DNA from: Siphlonurus alternatus
Taxonomy: Eukaryota > Arthropoda > Insecta > Ephemeroptera > Siphlonuridae
Reading direction: 5' to 3'
Length of the DNA: 64,000 bases
Assembly: GCA_949825025.1 (NCBI GenBank)
Contig: OX463779.1
Coordinates: forward strand, 27,246,539-27,310,538
Positions 55,345-64,000 of the stretch are shown here, piece after piece (position 1 is the first letter of the stretch; every line of letters begins with the position of its first letter). The translations under genes and the position numbers were made by a program. The notes beneath the pieces were generated by a model. That model had not been told where the DNA came from. It did not search any database and worked only from the letters and a program-made list of their open reading frames with translations.

Positions 55345-55849
55345 CAAGGTGTCTAAATAAACAGGTGAAATTACTTGACGGGTAGAGAAACATAAATGTG
55401 ACGTAGCGTGACGTCACTGGGAGGAAGGAGGGACCATCTGCCAGGGGGAGGAGTTTAAGGGTTGACATAGTCATGTGTATTCCTGTACTTTGCAGCGAAA
55501 TACTCCGAGTGCCCGCGAAGATTAACGAAAGTGCTGGTTGCAACTCGGCGAGAGGAGAAAATTAAAGATATCATTTTTATGCATAAAATGATTATCATAA
55601 TATAATGTAAACGTTATTATTAAAAAATATATATTATTTATTTTTCCATGCCTAAATGAATTCATCTTTAATTTATTTACTGAAATATGATATTATTATA
55701 AATAAGAAGTATGATGCATAAAACGAAATGTGCTCAGATTTATACTATAAAATGTTATAAAATATAATATTAACTAATGTTTATATGACTATAATATTTA
55801 CAACAATTTTAAACAAATTTTTGCTTATTATGTTGTAGTTAAATCTTAA

Positions 55850-56001
55850 GCCGGTATTGCACGATACAATTTTTCTAATTATTGTATACAATTTTTACTT
55901 ACAAGAAAACTTAAACTCCATTTGTTTGTATGGTGATAAAATTTTCTTGTTAGTAAAAATTGTATACAATAATTAGAAAAATTGTATCGTGCAATACCGG
56001 C
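55850..56001. mobile_element. TTAA-target MITE, copy 2, nested in the P element
   Basis: Ends GCCGGTATTGCACGATACAA and its inverse; 152 bp, strongly foldback. The left border is TTAA (55846-55849) and the right border TTTA, one base changed. Same family as 32214-32359. Confidence 0.9.
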
Positions 56002-56587
56002 TTTATGTTTTATTTAATTTGAATGGAACGAAATAAAAAAAAAGGGAGTTTATAAAAATAAAAATGCTGTCAATTAAATGTTGTTTTTCTTTCGATACTT
56101 TTATTGCTACTATTTTGTAATACAAGTTTCACATATAAGACTACATGAGAGCTCACATTAAAATATTTTTCTGCAACTATTATGAGCTGTAATTTAAAGT
56201 AATAAAATTAAATATTATACATTGAAAGCTCTTTTTCCCAAGTACACAGTAAATATATATATATATATTATTATTATATATATACATCATATGTCGTATA
56301 TTACATTAGTTGCAAGATAAATTTTTATTTGCACTCAAGTATTTATGTATGATGAATAAAAAATGTTAAAATTTTTGTATGCATTCATATTTTTTTTGTT
56401 TTTTTACATTTTTATATACATAATAAATTTAAAAGATTTACAAAACTAAAGAACCAAAATAACTGTTTACCACACTAGAAAAATGACATTATTGTATAAC
56501 AACGTCATAATTATTATATATTAATATGTTGTTATCTAACTTATCTATTATAAAACATAATAAAAGTACACCGCCCTGCAAATGAAT

Positions 56588-57325
56588 TTATTTACAAAAT
56601 TTGTTCATTTTTTTTGCACGTTTTCTCTCAACTGGGTTATTACATAATTTTGCATCAGCCTTCCTTTTTCTTAATTTTTGTGTAGTTGTTGGTGGTAAAT
56701 TTCCTACATTACTTAATACTGCACTTTGTCTATTAGCAATTGTTTGTGCCCGTTTCAAGGATGTAACAGCTTTCTTTTCTTCTTTTTCTTTTATATACAG
56801 TTTGTTCAAATATTTAAGTCTAATAAAAAGTCTTATTCTCGCAAATCTTTTTACAAGAGGTTCATGGACGTGAAGCTGAGATACATATTTAATAAAATCC
56901 TTCACTACATTTGGGCCCCTACGTATGCTGTTTTTAGCCTCTATCTTATGAAATAATATAAAAATAGCTTCTAACAACTTAACAGTTTCAACAAATGGAG
57001 GAGATGGCTCAATTAAGCCACCATATGATAGGCAACGTACCCACGATGGCTGCAATTCAATATTTTTAATTGCAAGATTTTTTGTGTGGTCACCAATGTC
57101 AGGGAAGGTTTTAATGTGTTTTTTTGCTATCCAGCCAGCTAAATATACCAATCCGTCTTCCTGCGTCTGTGTTAGATACAATTCACATTGACTTAAATCA
57201 ATTACTATATCTGCAGTATTATCACTTTCATTATTACAATCTTCACTGTTTGTATTCTTTTTTATACATTTTTTACTACTTTTCTTCTTCTTCTTCTTTG
57301 GTGACGTTGATTGAAACAAAGGCAT
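56588..57325 (-). CDS. P-element-like transposase, C-terminal fragment (245 aa)
   Basis: Transposase of the P superfamily (relatives: Drosophila P, THAP9), which cuts and joins transposon DNA in the nucleus. The fragment begins with a Lys/Ser-rich stretch, followed by QEDGLVYLAGWIAKKHIKTF (about residues 55-75), then LSYGGLIEPSPPFVETVKLLEA (about 98-120), which match the conserved 'YxAGY/W' and 'GGLxxPS' C-terminal blocks, and ends with a basic region (KRKADAKLCNNPVERKRAKK). The N-terminal THAP zinc finger, the GTP-binding part and most of the catalytic domain are absent. The start ATG follows AT-rich sequence and may be fortuitous. The protein cannot be an active transposase, but a truncated product could act as a repressor or be inert. 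The opposite-strand frames are shadows. Confidence 0.82.
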   Translation of the reverse strand: MPLFQSTSPKKKKKKSSKKCIKKNTNSEDCNNESDNTADIVIDLSQCELYLTQTQEDGLVYLAGWIAKKHIKTFPDIGDHTKNLAIKNIELQPSWVRCLSYGGLIEPSPPFVETVKLLEAIFILFHKIEAKNSIRRGPNVVKDFIKYVSQLHVHEPLVKRFARIRLFIRLKYLNKLYIKEKEEKKAVTSLKRAQTIANRQSAVLSNVGNLPPTTTQKLRKRKADAKLCNNPVERKRAKKMNKFCK

Positions 57326-57588
57326 TTTAAAATAAATAAGAAAAAATTATTGTCGCACTAGCCGAGATACTTGACCTGTTGACCACTGTGCTTGCTTTGA
57401 TTTTTTTTAGTGTTAGAACCTCCCCCACTAAGTGCGTGCGCACACGTGGGAGTCGCGTGGCTCTCAGCACCCGATGACGCTGACGGAAATACCCGATCTA
57501 TGCGCGCGAGCTTTGCGCTCCGAAGATCAACGAAGTACGCAGTTAGCAAACGCATGAAGTAATTTCACCTGTTTATTTAGACACCTTG

Positions 57589-57596
57589 TTAGAAAC
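57589..57596. repeat. 8-bp target duplication, right side of P element
   Basis: TTAGAAAC, identical to 55337-55344. Confidence 0.95.
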
Positions 57597-57620
57597 ATTG
57601 CGCGCAGAAGACTCTGATTA

Positions 57621-57628
57621 TAATATAT

Positions 57629-57660
<32 letters not shown>

Positions 57661-57689
57661 CTGAATATCAGTATATTTATGTGTGTGTG

Positions 57690-57739
<50 letters not shown>

Positions 57740-57750
57740 AATATACTGAT
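57621..57750. repeat. TA tract and (CA)n array inside an inverted repeat
   Basis: TA-rich tract (57621-57660) then TG/CA repeats (57681-57737). CAGTATATTTATGTG and CACATAAATATACTG bracket the dinucleotide arrays as an inverted repeat. Confidence 0.92.
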
Positions 57751-59260
57751 ATACAGTATAGTACTTAATTAGGATATTTATACAGTGTCATTTAACTGTA
57801 TAGATGAAATACATTCGCAAAAAGACATGCAAGAACTGTAAATAATAAGAAAGTTAATTAAGACTTAATTGATAAGTGAGTGACTGGGCTTTTCCAACCC
57901 AGAAAGTCCAATATCATACTTCCTCTAGGCTCCTCTACTTCTTTTTACTTATGCAATTAAGGTGTGGCAACTTGTAGTAAAGAGCCTTTGATTGCGTCAT
58001 TCATTAAAGACTGTTAACAGCTAGAGATTTCCATGTTAATTACTTGTTTAAAGTGTTCTGGCGTGTTATAAAACGAAATTATATTAACATGAGTTTAGAG
58101 TTTAGACAGTGCTAATTGATTAAAATTATACCGAGTAGCTAGATCCAATTCAAATATGCTATTCTAGATGCCAAAAATATCATTTCTTAATTTCGGATCA
58201 TGCTTTTTAATAAAAAGTTTTTATATTCTTTTTTATTATTAAATAATATATTATTTTTTTATGATATTTTTATAGGACTTTGGTAAAACTTGATTGCTCA
58301 TTTCGATATCTAAATAATTGCTGAAGGATATATTTAATAAACTTAACATCCACATAACGCAAGAAAAAGGTTATCTAAAATGAATGAACTATATATGAAA
58401 CAAGATAGAACCAGTTTCCATGATCAATATAATATAGTTGTATGCATGGAGTTAAATAAATTTTTAAATAACTTGTGTATAATTTTCTTAACTAAATTCA
58501 TAATTAAACAAACATCTGTCAATTTAATTACATGCGTGTAGATACAGAAGAAGATATAGTACTGCAGTAATTAAAAATTGACATCTTTATATATAATGTG
58601 AAACATAGCAAGTAACTATAATAAAATTATGTTATTAGAAAAGATTTCATTTTTTTTTCTGAATCTTTAATCAGCATAAATTTTAATAGCAATTAATAAT
58701 ATGTAACATAAATATCAGATCACAAGGATCAGAGACCATTATGTTTTATGTTTGTTGTTGTTTTCTTCACGAGGATATACTGTTTGGAGTTTAAGGCGGG
58801 GGGTAATGGGGATTCAAGGGATAAGGGAGCTAGGGAGGAAAGGATGGTGACCACGCGGCCTCTTATTATACGTGTCCTATATAGTATTCGTTGAATTAAA
58901 TGAAACTGAGAAAGCCGTGAACCGTGAATATATATATTATTAGTATTATTACTATATAATATATATTATATTTATAATATAATAATATAAAATTTAAAGA
59001 GCGGAGAAACGGAGAACATTTTGTTCTCTGTGCATCAAATAATTATATAATTTGGAGTCTTATAGCGCTTGAATAAAAAAAAAATAATAATTGCAGTATA
59101 TTTAAAACCTATAATTTTGTGGCCTGCAGATTGCATAACAGGGCTTAGGGCTAATCCTCTATTCTTCAATACTTTCAATAGCAGCTGCTTCAATAGAGGA
59201 TTACGATTTTACAACCGTTTACGAACTAAAACACCAAGGAGGATCTATATATCTATATAT
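57751..59260. other. AT-rich sequence without a gene
   Basis: A G-rich strip at about 58795-58850 and TA-rich hairpins near 58930-58990. Nothing recognised. Confidence 0.55.
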
Positions 59261-59765
59261 CACGTCAAAACCACGAAAACAAAAATTACGAAAGCATTTT
59301 CAACGAATGACTTTATCCCGAAAACAATTACATCGAAATTAAATGTAATCGAAATCATTTACCACGAAATTAAATTAACACGAAACAAAATAATAACGAG
59401 AACAAAAATCGCGAAAACAATTTGTATGAAAGTAATTTGACAGAAATAAAAAAGGACGAAAGTAAATTAAAATGAAATTATTTTAATACGAATTCAAAAA
59501 TCATGAAAACGATTTGACCGAAAGTTATTTGAACGAAAACATTTAAGACGAATACAAAAACCTATGAAAACAATTTGACCGAAAAGTTATTTGAACGAAA
59601 ACATTTAAGACGAATAAAAAAATAACGAGTACAATTTGACCGAAAGTTATTTGAACGAAAACATTTAAGACGAATAAAAAAATAACGAAAACAATTTAAA
59701 ACGAATGGAAAAATCACGAATACAATTTGAACGAACGCTATTTGACCGAAATAAAAAACACCGAT
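59261..59765. repeat. Irregular CGAA-rich minisatellite
   Basis: The words ACGAAAAC, ACGAAT, ACCGAAAG and TTTGAACGAA recur about every 12-14 bp for 500 bp. Between 59500 and 59700 they form a higher-order unit of about 60-66 bp (GACCGAAAGTTATTTGAACG and following), repeated about three times. Frames of over 100 codons on both strands here reflect the repeat, not genes. Confidence 0.85.
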
Positions 59766-60097
59766 GAAGAAAAATATTGATAAAAATTTAAAACAATTAA
59801 TAATTAAATTAACAAAAAAAAAAAAAAAAAAATGTAAATTAAAAGGAATGCAAAGAAGTATATACAGACTGAGCCAGAAATGGTGTTCCGAACCCATATA
59901 TGCTAAAATTTGGGCAGGTTAACTTTGAGCTAGCTAGAAATTTGGCATGATATACGTAAAGCCAAGGGTTCTAAGTTCTTTTGACATATATACGATTGAT
60001 GTGTTATTAAACAATTTTTAAAATTAAAATATTTCCTACCGTTTTAGGGGTGGATTCACGATTTGCATTTCTTCCTTATGGGATATATCCATGTTAA
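59766..60097. other. AT-rich spacer
   Basis: A poly(A) tract near 59813-59831. No gene recognised. Confidence 0.55.
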
Positions 60098-60495
60098 AGG
60101 TATACAGGCCTCAAATTACAAATTAGACGGACATTAAGTGTTGCTCAAGTTTATAAGCAACATTCATATTATTTTTACCTGCATGCGCGCGGTGCGTCTT
60201 CTGTGCGAAGTCGCGCTCAGGGTTATTCTCCTATTGTTATCTATTATATAAGAATAGCCCTGGTCGCGCTGTAAAGAAAGTCCTTGCTGACGTCACAACT
60301 CACAGCTAGCACCGATTAGCATTGAGTTGTGACGTCATCAAGGACTTCATGACGTCATCAAGGACTAAATTTCTTACTTTGAACTGCGACTTTGCACGGA
60401 TGCATCACGCGTGGAAAAAAATGATGCGAATGTTGATTATATACTCTAAACCCACTTGGTGACTGTCTAATCTGTATTTTGAGGCCTGTATGCCT
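60098..60495. mobile_element. TTAA-target MITE (AGGTATACAGGCCTCAAA family)
   Basis: The ends AGGTATACAGGCCTCAAA and TTTGAGGCCTGTATGCCT are 18-bp inverted repeats with one mismatch. TTAA stands on each side (60094-60097 and 60496-60499). The interior holds a GC-richer foldback and a direct repeat of GACGTCATCAAGGACT. 398 bp, non-coding. The TTAA target suggests piggyBac-type mobilisation. Confidence 0.85.
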
Positions 60496-60630
60496 TTAAA
60501 TTAAGTTTTGATAGAAAAATTTTGGCTGATTTGCACCAAAATTAGTTTTTAAAGGTTTCTTAGCACATTGAATTTAATGGTGTTATTTTAAAAATTGATG
60601 AAAACAACCCCTAATGAGATAATGACCCTT

Positions 60631-61203
60631 ATACGGGTCTTTCACCATATGCGTCACAAAAATATGACGTCACGTGAATGTAGGCAAAAAGCACCCCTAT
60701 TTAACATGGTAGTAGCATACCAAAAACTATTTATTTTCTGCGATATGACAATCGTGGTACATTTGACAATTATTTTATTTTATAGATTGAGATGTCAATT
60801 AAATGGAAAAAAATACAATATTTGCCAATGATATCTGTGAAAAATACAATAAATCATTAAATAAAATGTAAATCGACTCCAAATTTCACGTCAATAATGA
60901 CCATTTTACGACACTTATGCACTGATATTGACCCTAAGATTCTTAAAAAAATTCAGCCAATCACCGGCCATTGCTTTCCCCGCGGACTTTTGAGTACGAG
61001 GGGGAAACAGAACAACAAAAAGTAATGATAAAGAAACTAGGTAAAATAAAAAAAATGTATATGTTCAAGTTATGTATATTTATTTCTTACGTATATATTA
61101 TTGTTAAAAAAAAATAAAATATGTTAAATTAGGAGGAATAAATTAAGTGATTCCAGTTCCCTCTCTCAGTACCTAACTGCTGAATGTAAACAACAACAAA
61201 GCC
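60631..61203. repeat. Unclassified ~570-bp repeat, copy 2 (empty site)
   Basis: Inverse complement of 39257-40109 without the MITE. It keeps the single CTA that was duplicated on insertion (reads ACTAGGTAAAAT on plus, near 61037). It contains GACGTCACGTG near 60665 and ends exactly where a hAT-like terminus begins (61204). The 78-codon frame at 60595-60831 is a chance frame in the repeat. Confidence 0.85.
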
Positions 61204-61261
61204 CAGGGGCGTAGACAAGGGGGGGGGGGGGGGTTTGGGTGTTATAACCCCCCCCCCCCCC
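61204..61261 (+). mobile_element. hAT-like 5' terminus with G15/C14 hairpin
   Basis: CAGGGGCGTAGACAAGG followed by G15, a short loop (TTTGGGTGTTATAA) and C14 has the typical look of hAT-family ends. I could not fix the other end; TCCACGTCCCT near 61996 is a degraded candidate, without a matching 8-bp duplication. Confidence 0.5.
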
Positions 61262-62869
61262 TTGAGAGCTGAACCTTAGTAAATTTTAAGGGAAAAATAA
61301 CAAAAAATGGTACTCGACGGATACGATTTAGCTAAAATTTTATGAAAAATTTTCTTAAAAAAAAAAAAAAAAAAAAACTTTAAAAATTTATATCCCCGAA
61401 ACACATTGTTAATACATCTTTAATTTATTTAAAATCGGTCTACAATATTATGATTATTTAACTATGGTATAATTCTATTATGATAATTATATTATGTAGT
61501 ATTCATTATTAAGTTATTTTTGTTTTTGTATAAGAAAAGACACTATAAAGACAACAATTTAAAGTATAAAAAATGTGATTTTTTAAAAACATTCCCCGCA
61601 TGATGTTCAGCATAACAATAAAAATTATATATAGTATTTTATTATTTTTTAATTAATTATATAGGTATATTACATCTTGCAATTGCTAGTTTCATTGTCT
61701 CATGTAAGTCATATGTATAATACTGTACGTATATATTTAAATTTATTATTGAAGTTAAAAAAATCCGATTTTTAAATGTATTAATTTTACAGTATACTTA
61801 ATGCAATGAATTGATTTTCCTGTTTTGAAAATTTAAATATATTTTCTTGCTCGTGCATTAATTAGTACATCGTCTTAAAATGTGGTCTATTTTTTTATAA
61901 GAAAAAGTACTGTAGTGACAAAAATATTGTAACTGCATAATTAACGATTTACAAATATAAGAAATTTGCTGCAACTTTTCATCGAAAAAATTATAGTCCA
62001 CGTCCCTTTTTCAAAAAAATCGCACACCATGAAACTAATAAAAATAATATAAAAGTGGTTATTACATGAATTACTTGATTTAACTAAAATTATTTACTCA
62101 AAGCTTTATTTATTACGTTAGTGCACGTACAATATTGAAAATAAATTAAAAAAATAGGATGCAAAAAATATAAAAATATTGCATCAGGCCAGGGCAGTCT
62201 CCTACAGGCCGTCTCACATGGATTTTCGACTGTCATCTGAACTGATATTAGTCGGCCGGATTTTTAAAAGTAAATGGGTCCTCCGTGTAAGAAAATATTT
62301 ATTTTAAAATATTTACGTGGAAAAATGAAAGTAAATTGTAGTCTGATGTCCATGAAATATTTTTTTCTACACACTGTTATTTTTATTTATTTGATAAATA
62401 TCATACTTTTCGAGAAAAACGCAAGGCGGGAACCGAGTTATAACTTATAAGTCTCCCACGAGAAAATAAATGCGAATAAATTGTGAATACGAGTGAAAAA
62501 TTCACACATTTTCCCACATGTTGAAGCCGATTGACGACTCTCTCATGCAGATTGATGCGTCATTCACGCATTTTAACAAATTCTTAATAATTTAACAAAA
62601 TAAGTGTATTTCAAGCAATTTCGCCCATCCATATTGACATATACTGATTAATATTCACATAGTTGACTAGAACAACTCCACGCATTTTCACATAAATTGA
62701 CGTATTTTTAATTTAGTATCAACTTCGACTCTATTGATGCAAATTGAGTTGATTCCACTCGCCCATTTTCATGAATTTTCACGCAGTTTCATCCAATTAT
62801 GATCCAACATTTTTTATAAAGTCAGTTCATGTATACTGACGCACTTTCAGCCAGTTTGATGCAAAGTAC
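61262..62869. other. AT-rich sequence without a gene
   Basis: Possibly the interior of a hAT-like element to about 62000. From about 62460 diverged TTCACGCATTTT-like words lead into the minisatellite. No coding region seen. Confidence 0.45.
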
Positions 62870-63490
62870 GTTCACTAACTTTGAAACTTTTTCATGCACA
62901 TTCACCTATTTGTCAACCAATTTTTTTCATAAAGTCCCCTCATGCAAATTGACACATTTTGACATATTTTGACGCATTTTCACCAATTTGCTGACCATGT
63001 TTTTTCAGAAAGTCCCCTCATGCAAATTGGCACATTTTGAGATATTTTGACGCATTTTCACCATTTTGTTGACCATTTTTTTTCATAAAGTCCCCTCATG
63101 CAAATTGACACATTTTGACATATTTTGACGCATTTTCACCAATTTGCTGACCATTTTTTTTTCATAAAGTCCCCTCATGCAAATTGGCACATTTTGACAT
63201 ATTTTGACGCATTTTCACCAATTTGTTGACCATTTTTTTTCATTTAGTCCCCTCAAGCAAATTGACACATTTTGACATATTTTGACGCATTTTCACCAAT
63301 TTGCTGACCTTTTTTTTTTTTATAAAGTCCCCTCATGCAAATTGACACATTTTGACATATTTTGACGCACTTTCACCCATTTGTTGACCATTTTTTTTTA
63401 GTAAAGACCCCTAATGTTTTTTCACGCATTTTCACACATTTTCACGCACTTTGAACTATTTGTTCGACAATTTTTTTTAACAACATCCTT
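62870..63490. repeat. ~78-bp tandem minisatellite, forward arm
   Basis: The word CCCCTCATGCAAATT (and variants) recurs at 62936, 63014, 63092, 63171, 63249, 63329 and 63408, giving spacings of 78-80 bp. Each unit holds TTTTGACGCATTTTCACC and a T-run. About seven units, non-coding. Confidence 0.95.
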
Positions 63491-63599
63491 TAGTGCATAT
63501 TAATGTATTTTAACATATTTTCAGCATCTCTCGGTAGGAAATTTGACGTCCCATGACCAGCAAGTGACGTCATGGAACAAGGCGTGAAATTTTTTTATT

Positions 63600-63850
63600 C
63601 ATGTGAGGGGACTTTGGAAAAAAATTAGTCGACAAATGGTCGAAGTGCGTAAAAATGTGTGAAAATGCGTGAAAATAAATTAGTGGTCTTTATTAAAAAA
63701 AAAAGGGTCAACAAATGGGTGAAAGTGCGTGAAAAAGTGTGAAAATGCGTGGATATGCATGAAGGGACTTATTGAAAAATGTTGGTCGACAAATGGGTGA
63801 AAGTGCGTGGAAAAGTGTGAAAATGCGTGAATATGCATGAGGGGACTTCA
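63600..63850. repeat. ~78-bp minisatellite, inverted arm
   Basis: Inverse-complement units of the 62870-63490 array (ACAAATGGGTGAAAGTGCGT; GCATGAGGGGACTT) recur at about 63631, 63711 and 63789, a period of 78-79 bp. The two arms are separated by about 110 bp containing GACGTC words. Confidence 0.92.
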
Positions 63851-63874
63851 TGTAAAAAATGTTCTACAAATCTG

Positions 63875-63931
63875 GTCACATGACCGGAAGTCATGTGACT
63901 TGGCCGGCGGTTGGTAGTAACACAAGATGGC
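63875..63931 (+). promoter_or_regulatory. Promoter-like motif cluster at the right edge
   Basis: A perfect hairpin of E-box-like words (GTCACATGAC and GTCATGTGAC, 63875-63899) with an ETS-like CCGGAAGT at its centre, followed by AAGATGGC (63924-63931), a YY1/Pho-like initiator word whose ATG reads MADAERL then stop. This combination is common at TATA-less start sites. A plus-strand gene may begin here, but the window ends too soon to see it. Confidence 0.3.
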
Positions 63932-64000
63932 TGACGCAGAGAGGTTATAGAAAAAGCTCCTCGTGTGTGTATGGTGATTTATGAGGTGTTTAAGTGAAGT

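Larger units (their letters stand above)
55345..57588 (-). mobile_element. P-superfamily DNA transposon (internally deleted)
   Basis: Perfect 32-bp terminal inverted repeats (CAAGGTGTCTAAATAAACAG onward; 55345-55376 and 57557-57588) are bordered by an exact 8-bp duplication. P elements duplicate 8 bp, and the inner frame resembles P transposase, so two independent lines agree. At 2244 bp with only a C-terminal transposase fragment, it is a deletion derivative. A TTAA-target MITE (55850-56001) later inserted into its 3' part. The identical ends suggest fairly recent mobility. Confidence 0.93.

Noticed and set aside
59562..59897. 111-codon Phe-rich minus frame
   Set aside because: Translation of the CGAA-rich repeat.

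Overview
The window is AT-rich eukaryotic nuclear DNA: long introns or intergenic stretches, many dinucleotide arrays, and short GC-richer pockets where exons or promoters sit. It reads as an invertebrate animal genome. The arthropod-like cytochrome b5 gene, the P-superfamily transposon and the long GA/CT/AT microsatellites would fit an arthropod, but the species cannot be named from the sequence. There are no bacterial operons, rRNA clusters, CRISPR arrays or recognisable viral genes.

Genes. The one gene I can assemble with confidence is a minus-strand cytochrome b5-like gene. Three coding exons (34797-34859, 27202-27417, 26350-26523) join with phase-0 introns to give a 149-residue soluble protein whose haem histidines (93 and 117) are 24 residues apart, as in classical cytochrome b5. 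A possible untranslated first exon ends at 36330. A second minus-strand exon of an unidentified gene is at 13281-13407. Weaker exon candidates are at 3990-4192 (+) and 41580-41688 (-). A promoter-like cluster lies at the right edge (about 63875-63931).

Mobile DNA. (1) A 5'-truncated non-LTR retrotransposon (16370-18406) has an intact reverse transcriptase reading frame and a 12-bp target-site duplication. (2) A decayed non-LTR fragment lies at 30306-31300, inside the cytochrome b5 intron. (3) A P-superfamily DNA transposon (55345-57588) has 32-bp terminal inverted repeats, an exact 8-bp target duplication and only the C-terminal part of the transposase. (4) A 1.1-kb hAT-type element (52957-54095, exact 8-bp duplication) is nested in a GC-rich MITE (52854-54302). 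(5) There are many MITE families: TA-target (six copies of one family, plus 19613 and 29701), TTA-target (25578), CTA-target (39422), TTAA-target (32214, 55850, 60098), and a five-copy 'TTCACGAA' family.

Two inverted copies of an unclassified ~570-bp repeat (39257-40109 and 60631-61203) are informative: one is the empty site for the MITE inserted in the other.

Structure. Notable are a near-perfect ~160-bp-arm palindrome around a TA tract (7025-7405), smaller perfect palindromes (703-755, 33974-34059), a ~78-bp minisatellite with an inverted second arm (62870-63490 and 63600-63850), an irregular CGAA-rich repeat (59261-59765), and a 5S rRNA-derived sequence (48808-48915).
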